Counted from the stretch's first letter, positions 53,901-63,205 are shown. The stretch is DNA of 64,000 nucleotides from Dyadobacter beijingensis DSM 21582 (GCF_000382205.1 NZ_KB907791.1:186001-250000), one strand, 5' to 3'. Translations and numbers: made by a program. The notes: generated by a model from the sequence alone, not told the origin.

Positions 53901-54492
53901 GCGCCCGGGCGACCTGAAATTCCGAGATATCGACGGCGACGGCGTCATCACCCCCAGCGACGTAACCATTATCGGCGACAACAGCCCGGATTTCTTTTAC
54001 GGCATTACCAACAATTTTTCCTACGGCCCGTTCAGCCTGAGCATTCTTGGCGACGGCGTGCAGGGCATCCAGCTCCTGAACGGCTCGCGGCGCAACATCG
54101 GCCTCGTGAACGGCAGTTACAGCCGCAAAGACGTGCTTGGCCGCTGGCAATCGCCCACGCAGCCGGGCGACGGCCGCACGCCGCGCGCGAACGTATCGCC
54201 CACGGGAGGCAATGTGAGCTACGTATCCAGCCTGCTGGTGGAGAATGCGTCGTTTTTCAGGATCAGGAATGTCAATTTGAGGTACAACCTGCCCGAAAGA
54301 CTGGCGAAATCGGCCTACCTGCAAAATGCGGCCGTGACGCTCTCGGTGCAGAATGCATTGACATTTACGCCTTACCGCGGCTACAACCCCGAACAAAGCC
54401 TGAACGGCAGCAGCTCCCTTACGCCCGGCGTCGATTTCAACGGCTACCCGCTGGCCCGCACATTCACCCTTGGACTTAACCTGACATTCTAA
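50956..54492 (+). CDS. SusC/RagA-type TonB-dependent receptor with STN domain
   Basis: A 1178-residue outer membrane receptor. A leader with signal peptide (ITLSHVTADGFSQ) is followed by the STN domain (about 60-125; PLPTALRNIEQQTGYLFLYD), a carboxypeptidase-like domain (about 160-245; VRGRVTDENGGPFPGVSIIV), the TonB box region VVVGYGTQKQ, the plug (PMKNVASQPLTSLDQALGGQ) and a 22-strand barrel ending FTLGLNLTF. The STN domain signals to FecR. Start MKINLLPRF. It pairs with the SusD gene 14 bases downstream to import an oligomer; the M14 peptidase in the locus points to peptides. Confidence 0.95.
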   Translation: MKINLLPRFPAGSRAYIVAQTLIIMTRIALLLIITLSHVTADGFSQKISFHARNVPLPTALRNIEQQTGYLFLYDELDLPASKKVSVKLKNASIDELLQEVFRDMPLSYKIFQRNIVLKKIVKTPVPETALPARLPDTQPAIRLNQRSIDPLPVSTDRIVRGRVTDENGGPFPGVSIIVKNTQTGTATDADGEFRLTIPDGPAGELVIVASFVGYKNQEIPVGSQAELNFGMTVDTKALNDVVVVGYGTQKQSSITGSVASLPMKNVASQPLTSLDQALGGQIAGVNVAQTKGAPGGGVSVRVRGTGSIGAGNEPLYVIDGFPVSSDFNSNFNPLSSINPNDIESIEILKDASAAAIYGSRGSNGVVLVTTKHGKSGKSVVQLDTYYGFQQVANKIDMLDAREYAEYNMEARNNAWVDRGGNASDPNSARPAALQIPEMFMNAQSLGKGTDWQDEVFRTAAIQNHQLSVSGGNDKTTFFISGAYFKQDGIVMKTGFERYSARVNLDHHLTRHVSVGMNLSPSFATSRILPVEDQVFTGGILGSALSLPPTVPVYNPDGSFTTLLGPSPYNIGVIDNPVAIATKIRDKRTVFRTLGNVYAEINLLAGLKFRTSFGLDYSDARENAYYPSDLGWNGVPAPVQARAIASTGRDLNWLNENILTYKKVFNTKHELDLLAGFTSQKAHGESAALNATNFPTDLVPTLNAGQVTGGSTNVSEWSLLSLLARVNYTYSGKYLFSATMRRDGSSRFGARNKWGTFPSASVGWYVSEEGFMKSQNVVSELKLRASYGLAGNNSIGNYNHIGLLSNRRYSFGAGAGSLAYGLYPSSISNEQLGWEMMHQFDIGVDFALLRNRLSFTIDFYNKNTTDLLLNVPVPASMGYETALQNIGKLNNRGWEFSVNSKNLTGAFKWSTAFNISFNQNKVVKLGPSGNPIISKSPSFSPNTHITKIGSPIGSFWGYDAIGVYQSQEEVDNSPRVTGSTGSRPGDLKFRDIDGDGVITPSDVTIIGDNSPDFFYGITNNFSYGPFSLSILGDGVQGIQLLNGSRRNIGLVNGSYSRKDVLGRWQSPTQPGDGRTPRANVSPTGGNVSYVSSLLVENASFFRIRNVNLRYNLPERLAKSAYLQNAAVTLSVQNALTFTPYRGYNPEQSLNGSSSLTPGVDFNGYPLARTFTLGLNLTF

Positions 54493-54506
54493 CCCGACCT
54501 GAACCC

Positions 54507-55946
54507 ATGAAACTCCATCACATTATCCTCGGCTCCATTTGCATGCTGGCCACGGGCTGCTCGGGGTTCCTCGACCTGGCGCCTGTGGACGCGACGAACG
54601 TCAGGAATTTTTACCGGAACGCCTCCGACATGCAGGCGGCCGTGACCGCGGCTTACGGCATGCTCGCCAACAACGGCGAGTACGGCTATGCCTATTATAA
54701 TGTATCCGAAGTGCGTTCGGACAACACGATGAACTGGGAGGGCGGCGGCAACCTGCCCGATGCCGAGCTCGACCAGTTCAAAATGGCTTCCACGAACGAG
54801 ATCATCCGCATTATGTGGGTGGATACCTACCGCGGCATCCTCGCCGCCAACACCGTGCTCGACCATATCGGCGGTGCGGAAATGGACGACGCGCTCCGGC
54901 AGCGGTTTATCGGCGAGGCGCGTTTCCTGCGTGCATTGCAGTATTTCAACCTTGTCCGGACCTTCGGCGACGTGCCGCTGGTGCTGTCCGAAACCAAATC
55001 GGTGGACGAAGGATACAGCCAGCCGCGCATGCCTGCGGCGGAGGTCTACGCGCAGATCATCGCCGACCTCACCGACGCCGAACAGAAGCTGCCGGCATCG
55101 TATGCGGGCAATGACATCGGCCGGGCCACGCGCGGTGCGGCGAACGCATTGCTCGGCAAAGTATACCTGACTACCGGCGATTTCGCCAAAGCGCAGGCCA
55201 AGCTGAATGAAGTGATCGTCGCCGGTACGTACAAGCTGCTCGACGACTACGCGGCCCTCTGGCCGGTAGCGAATGCCAACAACCAGGAATCGCTTTTTGA
55301 AGTACAATTCAAAAAAGGCGGTACGGGCACCGGCAGCAGTTTTTACAACAATTTCGCACCGCGCAACTCGGGTAGCTCGGTGATTAAAATCGGGTTTGCG
55401 GGAGGCCGCAACCTTCCCACCGCCGATCTCATTGCCGCCTACGAGCCCGGCGATTATCGCAAAAATGTATCGCTGGCATTGGGCTACACCGATAACACCA
55501 CTGGCAAATACGTGGCCGATCCCTACACGCTGAAATTCCAGGATACGCCTTTTGCCGAAGGCGACGCCGACAATAACTGGCCGGTACTTCGCTACGCGGA
55601 CGTGCTGCTGATGTACGCGGAAGCCGCTAATGCAGTAAATGGCCCCGGGGCGGAGGCTTATGACGCTATCAACGCCGTTCGGAAGCGTGCAAAACTGGCG
55701 GCATTGCCCGCAGGTTTATCGAAAGCGGCATTTGCGCTGGCAGTCGAGCACGAGCGGCAGGTGGAGCTGGCCTTTGAAGGGCACCGCTGGTTCGATCTCG
55801 TGCGCACGGGGCGTGAAGTGGCGGTGATGAATGCGCATTTCAAAGGGCCCGTGGTGCAGGCATTCAACGCCGTTTTTCCAATCCCGCAAACGCAGATCGA
55901 TATTAATCCGGCGGGCATCAGGCAGAATCCGGGATACAATTTTTAA
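54507..55946 (+). CDS. SusD/RagB-type nutrient-binding lipoprotein
   Basis: A 479-residue surface lipoprotein with a lipobox (SICMLATGCSG, Cys near 18), the SusD-like helical TPR scaffold (FIGEARFLRALQYFNLVRTFGD is the conserved start) and the RagB C-terminus (ELAFEGHRWFDLVRTG, YNF end). It caps the SusC channel and binds the ligand. Full length for the family. Translation is likely coupled to the SusC gene. Confidence 0.95.
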   Translation: MKLHHIILGSICMLATGCSGFLDLAPVDATNVRNFYRNASDMQAAVTAAYGMLANNGEYGYAYYNVSEVRSDNTMNWEGGGNLPDAELDQFKMASTNEIIRIMWVDTYRGILAANTVLDHIGGAEMDDALRQRFIGEARFLRALQYFNLVRTFGDVPLVLSETKSVDEGYSQPRMPAAEVYAQIIADLTDAEQKLPASYAGNDIGRATRGAANALLGKVYLTTGDFAKAQAKLNEVIVAGTYKLLDDYAALWPVANANNQESLFEVQFKKGGTGTGSSFYNNFAPRNSGSSVIKIGFAGGRNLPTADLIAAYEPGDYRKNVSLALGYTDNTTGKYVADPYTLKFQDTPFAEGDADNNWPVLRYADVLLMYAEAANAVNGPGAEAYDAINAVRKRAKLAALPAGLSKAAFALAVEHERQVELAFEGHRWFDLVRTGREVAVMNAHFKGPVVQAFNAVFPIPQTQIDINPAGIRQNPGYNF

Positions 55947-55964
55947 TGATTGAATAACTGAAAT

Positions 55965-57185
55965 ATGAAACTTACAACATTTCTGGTACTTGCGCTCGTC
56001 GGCGTTTTGGCGGGACGGGTTGCAGTTGCATCTGCTGCGGCCGATACGGTGGCTACGCCGAAGATTTTCATCCATACCGGCTTCGAAAATGCTTCGCCGA
56101 TGAACTGGCGCATCGATTCGGCCGGGCGGGTGATCGGGTCGATGGTATACGACCATGAGCGTTTTTCACCGAACCGTGCCGTGAACCACTACCATTTCAG
56201 GGTGGAGGCAGCCAGGGGCACGGAGGTGACCATTATCCTGGAAAATTTTGACAATATCTGGAACGGCCGGTTGGCGAGCGACCTGTCGGAGAAGTCGCGG
56301 TATGTCGTTTCATTTGATCACAAGAAATGGGAGAGCCGCCCGGTGGTGCCGCTGCCGGGGCGCCGGGTGTTTATCCAGTTCAAAATGGAAGCGCCTTTCG
56401 CCTACGTCGCCAGCGTGGAGCCCTACCGGATCAGCGACCTGGATAAGATGCTTGCCAGGATCAAACAGAGCAAGATCGCCAGCGTGACTACCATCGGTAA
56501 AACTTCCGAGGGCCGCTCGCTGGAAATCGTCCGCATCGGCAACGAAAACGCACCGAAGCGCCTTTTCCTGCGTGCACGGGCGCACGCCTTCGAGGCGGGC
56601 GGGAACTGGACGGTGGAGGGGCTGGTACAAAAGCTGCTCAGCAACGACGAGGACGCCCGGCGTTATCTCAAAACCTATTGCGTGTACATCCTCCCGATGG
56701 CTAATAAGGACGGTGTGGCGCACGGGAAAACGCGGTTCAATGCCAATGGCTACGATCTGAACCGCAAGTGGGACAAGCCGGCCGACTCCCTGATAGCCCC
56801 CGAAAATTACTACCTGGAACAATGGCTGCACCGGATGATCAAAGACCGTAAAAAGCCCGATCTGGCGCTCGACATCCACAACGACGCCGGCGGTAACCTG
56901 CACATCAGCCGCCCCGACGGCGATATCAGCGCCTACCTGTCGGACATGGAAAAGCTGGATATGCTGCTGCGAAAGCATACCTGGTTCACCGAAGGCTCCA
57001 CCAAGCCCAGCTTCCGTAATCCGGGGACGCTGGGAGAGGGGTTGATGGAGCGGTTCGGCGTTCATGCCGCCGTGTATGAGCTGAATTACGAATGGATCGC
57101 GGGGTTAAAGAAGGCCCCGCTGGCAGAAGACTGGCTGTCGCTTGGCAAGAACCTGGGCGAGGTGTTTTACAACTACTTTAAATAA
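55965..57185 (+). CDS. M14 zinc carboxypeptidase of the cytosolic-carboxypeptidase-like (M14D) type
   Basis: A 406-residue exported peptidase (signal peptide ending near ASAAA). An N-terminal beta-sandwich (about 35-155) resembles that of CCP/AGBL enzymes and ends with PFAYVASVEPYRISDL. The M14 domain follows: zinc ligands His207 and Glu210 (RAHAFEAGG), His305 (LDIHNDAGG), substrate-binding Asn-Arg in YDLNRKWD and catalytic Glu372 (YELNYEW). It is encoded 18 bases after SusD, so it likely trims peptides taken up or bound by the SusCD pair. M14D relatives often remove glutamate; specificity here is unknown. Confidence 0.9.
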   Translation: MKLTTFLVLALVGVLAGRVAVASAAADTVATPKIFIHTGFENASPMNWRIDSAGRVIGSMVYDHERFSPNRAVNHYHFRVEAARGTEVTIILENFDNIWNGRLASDLSEKSRYVVSFDHKKWESRPVVPLPGRRVFIQFKMEAPFAYVASVEPYRISDLDKMLARIKQSKIASVTTIGKTSEGRSLEIVRIGNENAPKRLFLRARAHAFEAGGNWTVEGLVQKLLSNDEDARRYLKTYCVYILPMANKDGVAHGKTRFNANGYDLNRKWDKPADSLIAPENYYLEQWLHRMIKDRKKPDLALDIHNDAGGNLHISRPDGDISAYLSDMEKLDMLLRKHTWFTEGSTKPSFRNPGTLGEGLMERFGVHAAVYELNYEWIAGLKKAPLAEDWLSLGKNLGEVFYNYFK

Positions 57186-57228
57186 GTTTTACCGCCGCCG
57201 GATAAGTCATACCGCATCATGCGTGTTG

Positions 57229-57843
57229 CTAGACGGTTTTGTCCGGCGGCGTTTCTTTCCGCAGGATTCCCTTCTCGACGCTTTCGTTCAGCAGGTTCTC
57301 GGCATAGGCCCAAATGGCGGCCGAGCCGTGTTTAATGGCGCTCTTTTTGGCGTAAACCTGTTCGTATTTCACATCGAACTCCGCCCAGGTACCGCCGTTA
57401 TTGGAGCTGTTTTGCAGCAAAGGTTCGAACCGGTCCATCGCCCGCGCGAACCTGGCCTCGTCCGTAATGCCTTCTTCAAACTCTTCCCAGACGGCGATGA
57501 AGTCCTCCGCCTGCGCCTGCGGCAGCATGCCGAAGATGCGTTTGGCGGCGAGTAGTTCCTCGTCGGTGTTCGTGTGGTTCTTCACGGTGTCGTAAATGAA
57601 CGTATCGCCTGCGTCGATCTCGACCAGGTCGTGGATCAGTACCATTTTCACTACTTTAAGCATGTCGACCGGCTTGTCGGAATGGCCGGCGAGCACGAGC
57701 GCCATCATGGCCAGATGCCAGCTGTGTTCGGCGTCGTTTTCGTGCCGGTCGCTGTTGATCAGCTTCGTGCGGCGCTGAATATATTTCAGCTTGTCAATCT
57801 CCTTGATGAAAGCTACCTGCTTTAATAAATCGTCTGTGTCCAT
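57229..57843 (-). CDS. HD domain phosphohydrolase (YfbR-like)
   Basis: A 204-residue metal-dependent phosphohydrolase. The HD motif residues are His in NDAEHSWHLAMMALVLA, His-Asp in VLIHDLVEIDAGD and a later Asp in ARAMDRFEPLL. Length and motif spacing fit the YfbR/HDDC2 group, which are nucleoside 5'-monophosphate phosphatases. Start MDTDDLLKQ; the frame goes further upstream with no coding look. Cytoplasmic, monocistronic, facing the M14 gene. Confidence 0.92.
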   Translation of the reverse strand: MDTDDLLKQVAFIKEIDKLKYIQRRTKLINSDRHENDAEHSWHLAMMALVLAGHSDKPVDMLKVVKMVLIHDLVEIDAGDTFIYDTVKNHTNTDEELLAAKRIFGMLPQAQAEDFIAVWEEFEEGITDEARFARAMDRFEPLLQNSSNNGGTWAEFDVKYEQVYAKKSAIKHGSAAIWAYAENLLNESVEKGILRKETPPDKTV

Positions 57844-58475
57844 GGTGTTCCGGTCTGAAATTGAATTGGAGTGCTGGAAACCGGGCTTTGTGTTCGCATC
57901 GCCGCGGTCCCTTTTCGCCGCGAAATTACGGCGTAGGAGCAACCAATCCTATTTGAATGGACGGAAGTTCCGCGATGGCCCGTCAGGCGCCCGTCACGTT
58001 CGCTACCATGGATGCATAATAATCGGCACAATGCAGACAGGTGTTACGCCGGCCACCATGCCAGGTATTCTCGCTGACAGCCTGCCGGATTAGTAACTGA
58101 TTTTCGAAAATATTACAGTCGGAGGGGATTTTTAAAAAAATAAACGGTCATCTCATGCCAGACGTCAACGATTATCTAAGTTTGTCTACGAATTATTTCT
58201 AAATATTAGTAGCAAATAATAAATTTCTTGTAGTAACTTTCGAATTGATTATCAGTATATTTTGACAAAATGTCGCTTGTTTATTCGAAATAGTATCTTG
58301 TTTCCGCACCCGTCTTCATACCGCAATGGTCATCTGACCTGCCTTCCATCCATTTTTAACTGCATAGCTTTTGTAAACGACATCTACATGCCGGCTTACG
58401 GGGATATGGTATGCACACTTGTAAAGCCTGATAACGCTTTGGATTTGAATTGGTTACTCACTAAACATCGTTCGT
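57844..58475. other. 632-base gap without a supported gene
   Basis: The first half is GC-rich without a plausible start or RNA, the second half AT-rich. A TAAGTTTG sequence (58177-58184) matches the Bacteroidota -7 element TAnnTTTG but sits about 290 bases before the next gene and lacks a clear -33 partner. Short open frames here show no coding character. Confidence 0.5.
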
Positions 58476-60794
58476 ATGCGAAAACAATTGCCATTCATTA
58501 AGGCTGGCGGAAGAAATTCTATGCCCGTCTGCAAAATTCTTTTACTACTCATTTTTCTCAACGCGGCCGGTTTTTCCCGGAAAGCGTTTGCGCAGGACCA
58601 GCAGCGCTATCTGGGCGTCAGCCTTGTAAATGAAGGAACCTGGAACAGCTTGAAACTCATCGAGCAGGCCCATGCCGTGGGCTGTAACGCGGTGTTCCTG
58701 AGTATTCAATGGGGCATGATCGACGGGTACATTTCCCGGGCGTTGAAGCAGCAGTACGGCCAGGATTACAATGTGTGGCAGATGTACGACGACCAGATTG
58801 CCAAAGCCCGCTCGCTGGGTATGAAGGTCGGGATTAACGTCGCGATCAGTACCGGGGATAATGTAACACACAGTTATTCAGACCGGTATGGGATTAACAC
58901 GGGTGACGGATGGCTGAAAGAAGAACGGATACTGAACGTGGGTTTCGACGGCTCTGAGGCTGTTTTCCAGAAGTACGGGGGTAAGATTTTCGGGGTGGAC
59001 GTCCAGTTTGTCATGACCTCGCTCGCCGCCCAATCGACCCGCGACAGGGTGGTCGATTTTACCAACAAGGTTTTACAGCGTTACGGTCACCTGCAAGACA
59101 CCGGCGAGCTGCTGTACATCGACCTCATTTACACCCGACAGGGCGAGGCTGAATTCGAAGTCGGGACGGACAAATTTCATTTTGACCAGCCTACCAACCT
59201 CCGCGACAACAATAGTATGTCGGATTACTCGCAGCCGATGGTGAAAGGGTACCGGGCGTGGCTTGCCAATAAATATGAAAAAATCCAGGCGCTCAATTTC
59301 GTATGGGGGACTAGCTACAAGTATTTCAGCCAGATCAACCCGAAACGGCCTTCGGAAACGATGTTCTTGCAGCCCGACGGCTCGGATTGGTATCTCTACC
59401 GGACGCAGGTGTTGAAGGAAGTGAATAATATCTTCAAAAACACCGTCAAGGCAGCCGATAGCCGGATTAAGGTCATCGCGCACCACGGCTCGGTGTATGA
59501 TAAATTGTCTTTGGGGCGGACAACGTTCGCATTCAACGACGTCGCTGCCGAGCTGGACGGGATCAAGATCAACGACGATAACCATTACGACCACCGTTTT
59601 GCGATCGACCTGCTGCGCAGCAACCTGCCGGGGAAATTGTACATTAACGAGGCCGCCTACAATTCGAACTTCGGGATTGGAAGTTTTGTCTCGTATGCCA
59701 CCGAAAGCTACCAGCACGGCGCGCAAATGGTAAGCTGTATGTTCTTTGAAAACCTGCTGAGCGCGGGCGGCGGGCCGGCCATTCAGCAGTTGGCCAATAC
59801 GTGGGTGAACCAGCCGGTAACGACTCCGACACCGTCCAACCAGGATAGTTTTACCTTGTCAAACATTATCCAGCAGCGGGGCTGCATTACCAACCGGAAC
59901 AGCTACGGCGACGATTGCGACGCCTACAAGACCTGGATGGCTGCGCGTAACTCAGCGGGCGGGGTTCCGGTTAATATATTGATTAACAACGACCTGCAAA
60001 AGGATTGCCAGATCGGGCTGACGGGGTCGTCGAACATCCGCGACCCACGTACCGGTACCAAAATCAACCTTTCTTCCACCTGCGAAGGCAATTGCGACGG
60101 GCTGAGCTACCGGTGGGAGCTGAACGGCAATGTGATCGGTACGACAGCCAACCTCACCGACGTGCCGGTACCTTCCCAGACCGGGACGTATACCTATTCC
60201 GTAACGGCGGGCCAAAACGGCTGCGCCAAAACATCCGAAGTGGTGATTACCGCCACGGACGTGCTGCCCGTGACGCTGATCGGCTTTCAGGCGGCGGCCC
60301 GGGAAAGCGACGTGGCGCTCAGCTGGTCTACGGCCGAGGAAGCGAATTCGAGCCATTTCGAGATCCAGCGCAGCGCCAACGGCGACCAGTGGGGCGTTAT
60401 CGGCACCGTGAAGGCGGCGAATACCAGCCAGGTGAAAAACGATTACAGTGCCGTCGACGCGGCGCCGTTCAATGGTAACAACCTCTACCGGCTGCGCATG
60501 GTGGATGTGGATAGCACATTCAGTTACAGCAAAATACAGCGCGTGATCTTCGACAATCCGCAGCGGCTTTCTTTTTATCCCAATCCCGTGGCGGACCAAC
60601 TGCGACTGAGCGCGGCGATGCTTAAAACGGCAGCATCCGTGGAACTGATCGACCGAAACGGACAGACGGTGCTCGAAACGTCCAAATTATCGCCGGGCAT
60701 CAGCGTGGGGCACTTGCGTGCGGGCGTCTATGTGCTGAAAATCACGGGCCGCGACGGCATTGTCACGAGCAGGCAGGTAGCGATAGGCAAATAA
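58476..60794 (+). CDS. GH42-like TIM-barrel glycosidase with Ig-like domain and T9SS sorting domain
   Basis: A 772-residue secreted protein. Signal peptide ends near KAFAQ (an ATG 45 bases further in is an equally possible start). Residues about 45-470 resemble a beta-galactosidase-like barrel: LIEQAHAVGCNAVFLSIQWG, FRAWLANKYEKIQALNFVWG-like AWLANKYEKIQALNFVWGTS, with Glu224-228 in RQGEAEFEVG and Glu392 in YINEAAYNSNFG as catalytic candidates. An Ig-like Cys-containing domain (about 500-590) and a fibronectin-like module (VTLIGFQAAARESDVALSWS) precede the sorting signal SFYPNPVADQLRLS and GVYVLKITGRDG. Substrate unknown. Confidence 0.85.
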   Translation: MRKQLPFIKAGGRNSMPVCKILLLLIFLNAAGFSRKAFAQDQQRYLGVSLVNEGTWNSLKLIEQAHAVGCNAVFLSIQWGMIDGYISRALKQQYGQDYNVWQMYDDQIAKARSLGMKVGINVAISTGDNVTHSYSDRYGINTGDGWLKEERILNVGFDGSEAVFQKYGGKIFGVDVQFVMTSLAAQSTRDRVVDFTNKVLQRYGHLQDTGELLYIDLIYTRQGEAEFEVGTDKFHFDQPTNLRDNNSMSDYSQPMVKGYRAWLANKYEKIQALNFVWGTSYKYFSQINPKRPSETMFLQPDGSDWYLYRTQVLKEVNNIFKNTVKAADSRIKVIAHHGSVYDKLSLGRTTFAFNDVAAELDGIKINDDNHYDHRFAIDLLRSNLPGKLYINEAAYNSNFGIGSFVSYATESYQHGAQMVSCMFFENLLSAGGGPAIQQLANTWVNQPVTTPTPSNQDSFTLSNIIQQRGCITNRNSYGDDCDAYKTWMAARNSAGGVPVNILINNDLQKDCQIGLTGSSNIRDPRTGTKINLSSTCEGNCDGLSYRWELNGNVIGTTANLTDVPVPSQTGTYTYSVTAGQNGCAKTSEVVITATDVLPVTLIGFQAAARESDVALSWSTAEEANSSHFEIQRSANGDQWGVIGTVKAANTSQVKNDYSAVDAAPFNGNNLYRLRMVDVDSTFSYSKIQRVIFDNPQRLSFYPNPVADQLRLSAAMLKTAASVELIDRNGQTVLETSKLSPGISVGHLRAGVYVLKITGRDGIVTSRQVAIGK

Positions 60795-60798
60795 GCAG

Positions 60799-60834
60799 AA
60801 GGCCCGGTGAATGTTTGTTCACCGGGCCTTTTTT
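60799..60834. terminator. Strong bidirectional terminator
   Basis: AAGGCCCGGTGAA (60799-60811) pairs perfectly with TTCACCGGGCCTT (60818-60830), and a T-run follows on the plus strand, an A-run on the other side. It separates the convergent T9SS glycosidase and TonB receptor genes. Confidence 0.9.
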
Positions 60835-60855
60835 CTAGCCAGCTATGGAAACGGA

Positions 60856-63165
60856 TCAGAATTTCAGGATCACATTGGCTACGAAATTGCGTGTAGGGTT
60901 GGGCGCGCCCCAGTAGCCCCAGCTTTTCTGATCGCCGATATTGTTCAGCTTGAAACCGATCCGCATGTTGTTGTTTTCATAAAAGGCGCTGGCATTCACG
61001 ACATGGTACGAAGGCAGCAGGAACAGGTTCGCATCGTCGAAATAGGCGTCGGACACGTAGTTGCCGCCCGCTCCGAGCCCGAAGTTCCGCAACGCGCCCG
61101 ACTGGAACTGATAGTTGACCCAGTAGTTGGCCACGTGCTGCGGCGAGTTGCCGGAAATGTTGCGGTCGAGGTTTTCGGCGCCGAGAATGCGGTTGTTGTT
61201 GTACCCATATCCCAGTGTCATCGTCAGCCCCTGTGCGGGATTGGCCGTAAAATCCCACTCGATACCCTTGCTCACCTGCTTGCCGTCCTGGAACGCGAAC
61301 GAGTTGCTTCCGTAGCGCACCGCATTGTCGATATCGATATAATAGTAGCTCAGTGTCGTGTTGATTTTCTTATCGAACAGCTCGGCTTTCACCCCGCCTT
61401 CATACTGGATCGCGTAAATGGGCTTTACCTGCAGGGTCGAACCGTCGGGCTGGACAATGGAAGGGTAGTTCTGGTAGCCGTTCATATAGTTGGCAAACAA
61501 TGAGACTTTGTCCTTCACCAGCTGGTACACGAGCCCAAGTTTCGGCGATAGCGAACGCTGGGTGTACGGCGTAGACCACGGGCCCATCGATTTATCCTCC
61601 AAATACTCATACCGCAGGCTCAGCATGGCGTAGAGGCGGTCGTTCAGACTGATCACGTCGGCGGCATAGGCGCCGTAAGTAATCGTGCTGGAGCGGCCCC
61701 AGTTGAGCATTGTCCCCGGCACGAGCGCGCTGTCCACGAGGATGCGGTTGATTTTCGGAAGGTTACCGTTTTTGACATTCAGCGTGCGGATAATGCCGGT
61801 GCTGCCGCTTTGGCCGCGACCGGTGTATTGCGTTACGTTGGCACCCGCCAGTACGGTGTGTTTCAACGGGCCCGTCAGGAAGGTCCCGTTGAAATTCTGT
61901 TGCAGGTTCATGTACGTGTTGCTCACCGGCCCGTAGCGCGACACGTCGACCGTCACTTCGTCAGGCGAAATCCACACCGGGTAGTCCTGGTAGCTTCTTT
62001 CGGTAGCTTCGTTTACGTACGAGAAGTTGGTGGTCGAGGTCCAGCCGCCATTCAGGCGGTACCGGGCTTCTGCGAAGAGCTTGGCCGTGTTGGTTTGCGC
62101 GTCGAGGTCGTTTTCCAGCAAAGATTTTTTGTACGCCAACGGAATGTCGGCATAGGATCGGATGCCCGCGTCGGGCGCGATGCGCACGTACGTGGGGCGC
62201 ACGGAATTCACACTGTAAATCTCCGCGTCGACGAGTACCGACAGGCGGTCACTGGCCTTGTAGAGCAGGCTGGGGGCGAACATGGCGCTGTTGTAAAATC
62301 CACGCTCATTGTAGCTGTCCTGACGCTGCACGGCCGTGTTGACCCGGAGCAGGAGGCTGCGGTCGGCGTTCAGCGGTGTGTTCACATCCGCGCTGATGCG
62401 GCCCAGGCCGAAACTGCCGACCGAGAGGTCTACGCTTCCTTTGAAAGTTTCAAAAGGCTTTTTGGTAACCAGGTTCACGACACCCCCGAATGAGGAAATA
62501 CCCGCGCCGAACAGCGTGCCGGACGGCCCTTTGATGAACTCGATGCGCTCGATGTTGGCAATGTCGGCGCTGCCCCTGCCGGACGTGGTTTGCAGCCCGT
62601 TACGGGCATCGATCCCCGTGGAAAAGCCCCTCGACAATGCACCGATACCCCCGCTGGGATACAACGTCGCCACCACGCCCGGTGCATTTTTGAATGCGTC
62701 GGTAATGGCCACGACATTCTGCTGCTTCATCAATTCCTTGCCTACTACATTGAATGCCTGCGGGTTTTGCAGGTTGGTGATGGGCATACGGGCTACCATT
62801 TCGCCGCCTTTGTCGGTGACGCGGTTGGCCGAAGACCGCACGATTACCTCCTGCAATTGCTGATCGTCTTCCGCTAATGTAAAATCAATGGTCAGCGATT
62901 CACCGGCCGCAATGGCTACCGGTTTTTTCTGGGTGACGAGGCCCGTGAAGCTCGCCACCAGGGTGTAGCTGCCCGCGGGGATTTTAGCGATCGTGTAATT
63001 ACCTGCCTGGTCGACGGTAGCGCCTCGGCCCGTGCGTTCGAGAACAACATTGACAAATTCGGCCGGCTTGCCATCCGAGGTGGTCACCGTGCCGCGTAGG
63101 GTGCCCGTTTGTGCCAGGGCCGGAATGCTGAGGAGAAAGAAGATGTGGATTAAAAGTTTTCGCAT
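60856..63165 (-). CDS. TonB-dependent siderophore-type receptor
   Basis: A 769-residue outer membrane receptor. Signal peptide (FFLLSIPALAQ), an N-terminal carboxypeptidase-like beta-sandwich (about 20-105; LRGTVTTSDGKPAEFVNVVL), plug with QNVVAITDAFKNAPGVVATL and RIEFIKGPSGTLFGAGISSF (FhuA-like plug pattern), and a barrel ending NPTRNFVANVILKF. Plug motifs and length resemble ferric-siderophore receptors rather than SusC. It is monocistronic, with a TATATTTG promoter element upstream; iron control is likely but no Fur-like box is clear. Confidence 0.9.
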   Translation of the reverse strand: MRKLLIHIFFLLSIPALAQTGTLRGTVTTSDGKPAEFVNVVLERTGRGATVDQAGNYTIAKIPAGSYTLVASFTGLVTQKKPVAIAAGESLTIDFTLAEDDQQLQEVIVRSSANRVTDKGGEMVARMPITNLQNPQAFNVVGKELMKQQNVVAITDAFKNAPGVVATLYPSGGIGALSRGFSTGIDARNGLQTTSGRGSADIANIERIEFIKGPSGTLFGAGISSFGGVVNLVTKKPFETFKGSVDLSVGSFGLGRISADVNTPLNADRSLLLRVNTAVQRQDSYNERGFYNSAMFAPSLLYKASDRLSVLVDAEIYSVNSVRPTYVRIAPDAGIRSYADIPLAYKKSLLENDLDAQTNTAKLFAEARYRLNGGWTSTTNFSYVNEATERSYQDYPVWISPDEVTVDVSRYGPVSNTYMNLQQNFNGTFLTGPLKHTVLAGANVTQYTGRGQSGSTGIIRTLNVKNGNLPKINRILVDSALVPGTMLNWGRSSTITYGAYAADVISLNDRLYAMLSLRYEYLEDKSMGPWSTPYTQRSLSPKLGLVYQLVKDKVSLFANYMNGYQNYPSIVQPDGSTLQVKPIYAIQYEGGVKAELFDKKINTTLSYYYIDIDNAVRYGSNSFAFQDGKQVSKGIEWDFTANPAQGLTMTLGYGYNNNRILGAENLDRNISGNSPQHVANYWVNYQFQSGALRNFGLGAGGNYVSDAYFDDANLFLLPSYHVVNASAFYENNNMRIGFKLNNIGDQKSWGYWGAPNPTRNFVANVILKF

Positions 63166-63205
63166 GAATATTGAGCTGTATTTGAACTGATTTTCGAACA
63201 GGCCA

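Noticed and set aside
57409..57435. tRNA-like GGTTCGAACC motif
   Set aside because: It lies inside the HD hydrolase coding sequence and no cloverleaf arms surround it.
58095..63198. Shared 14-mer AACTGATTTTCGAA at 58095 and 63185 as a common operator
   Set aside because: A repeated 14-mer is expected several times by chance in 64 kb, so it carries no weight alone.
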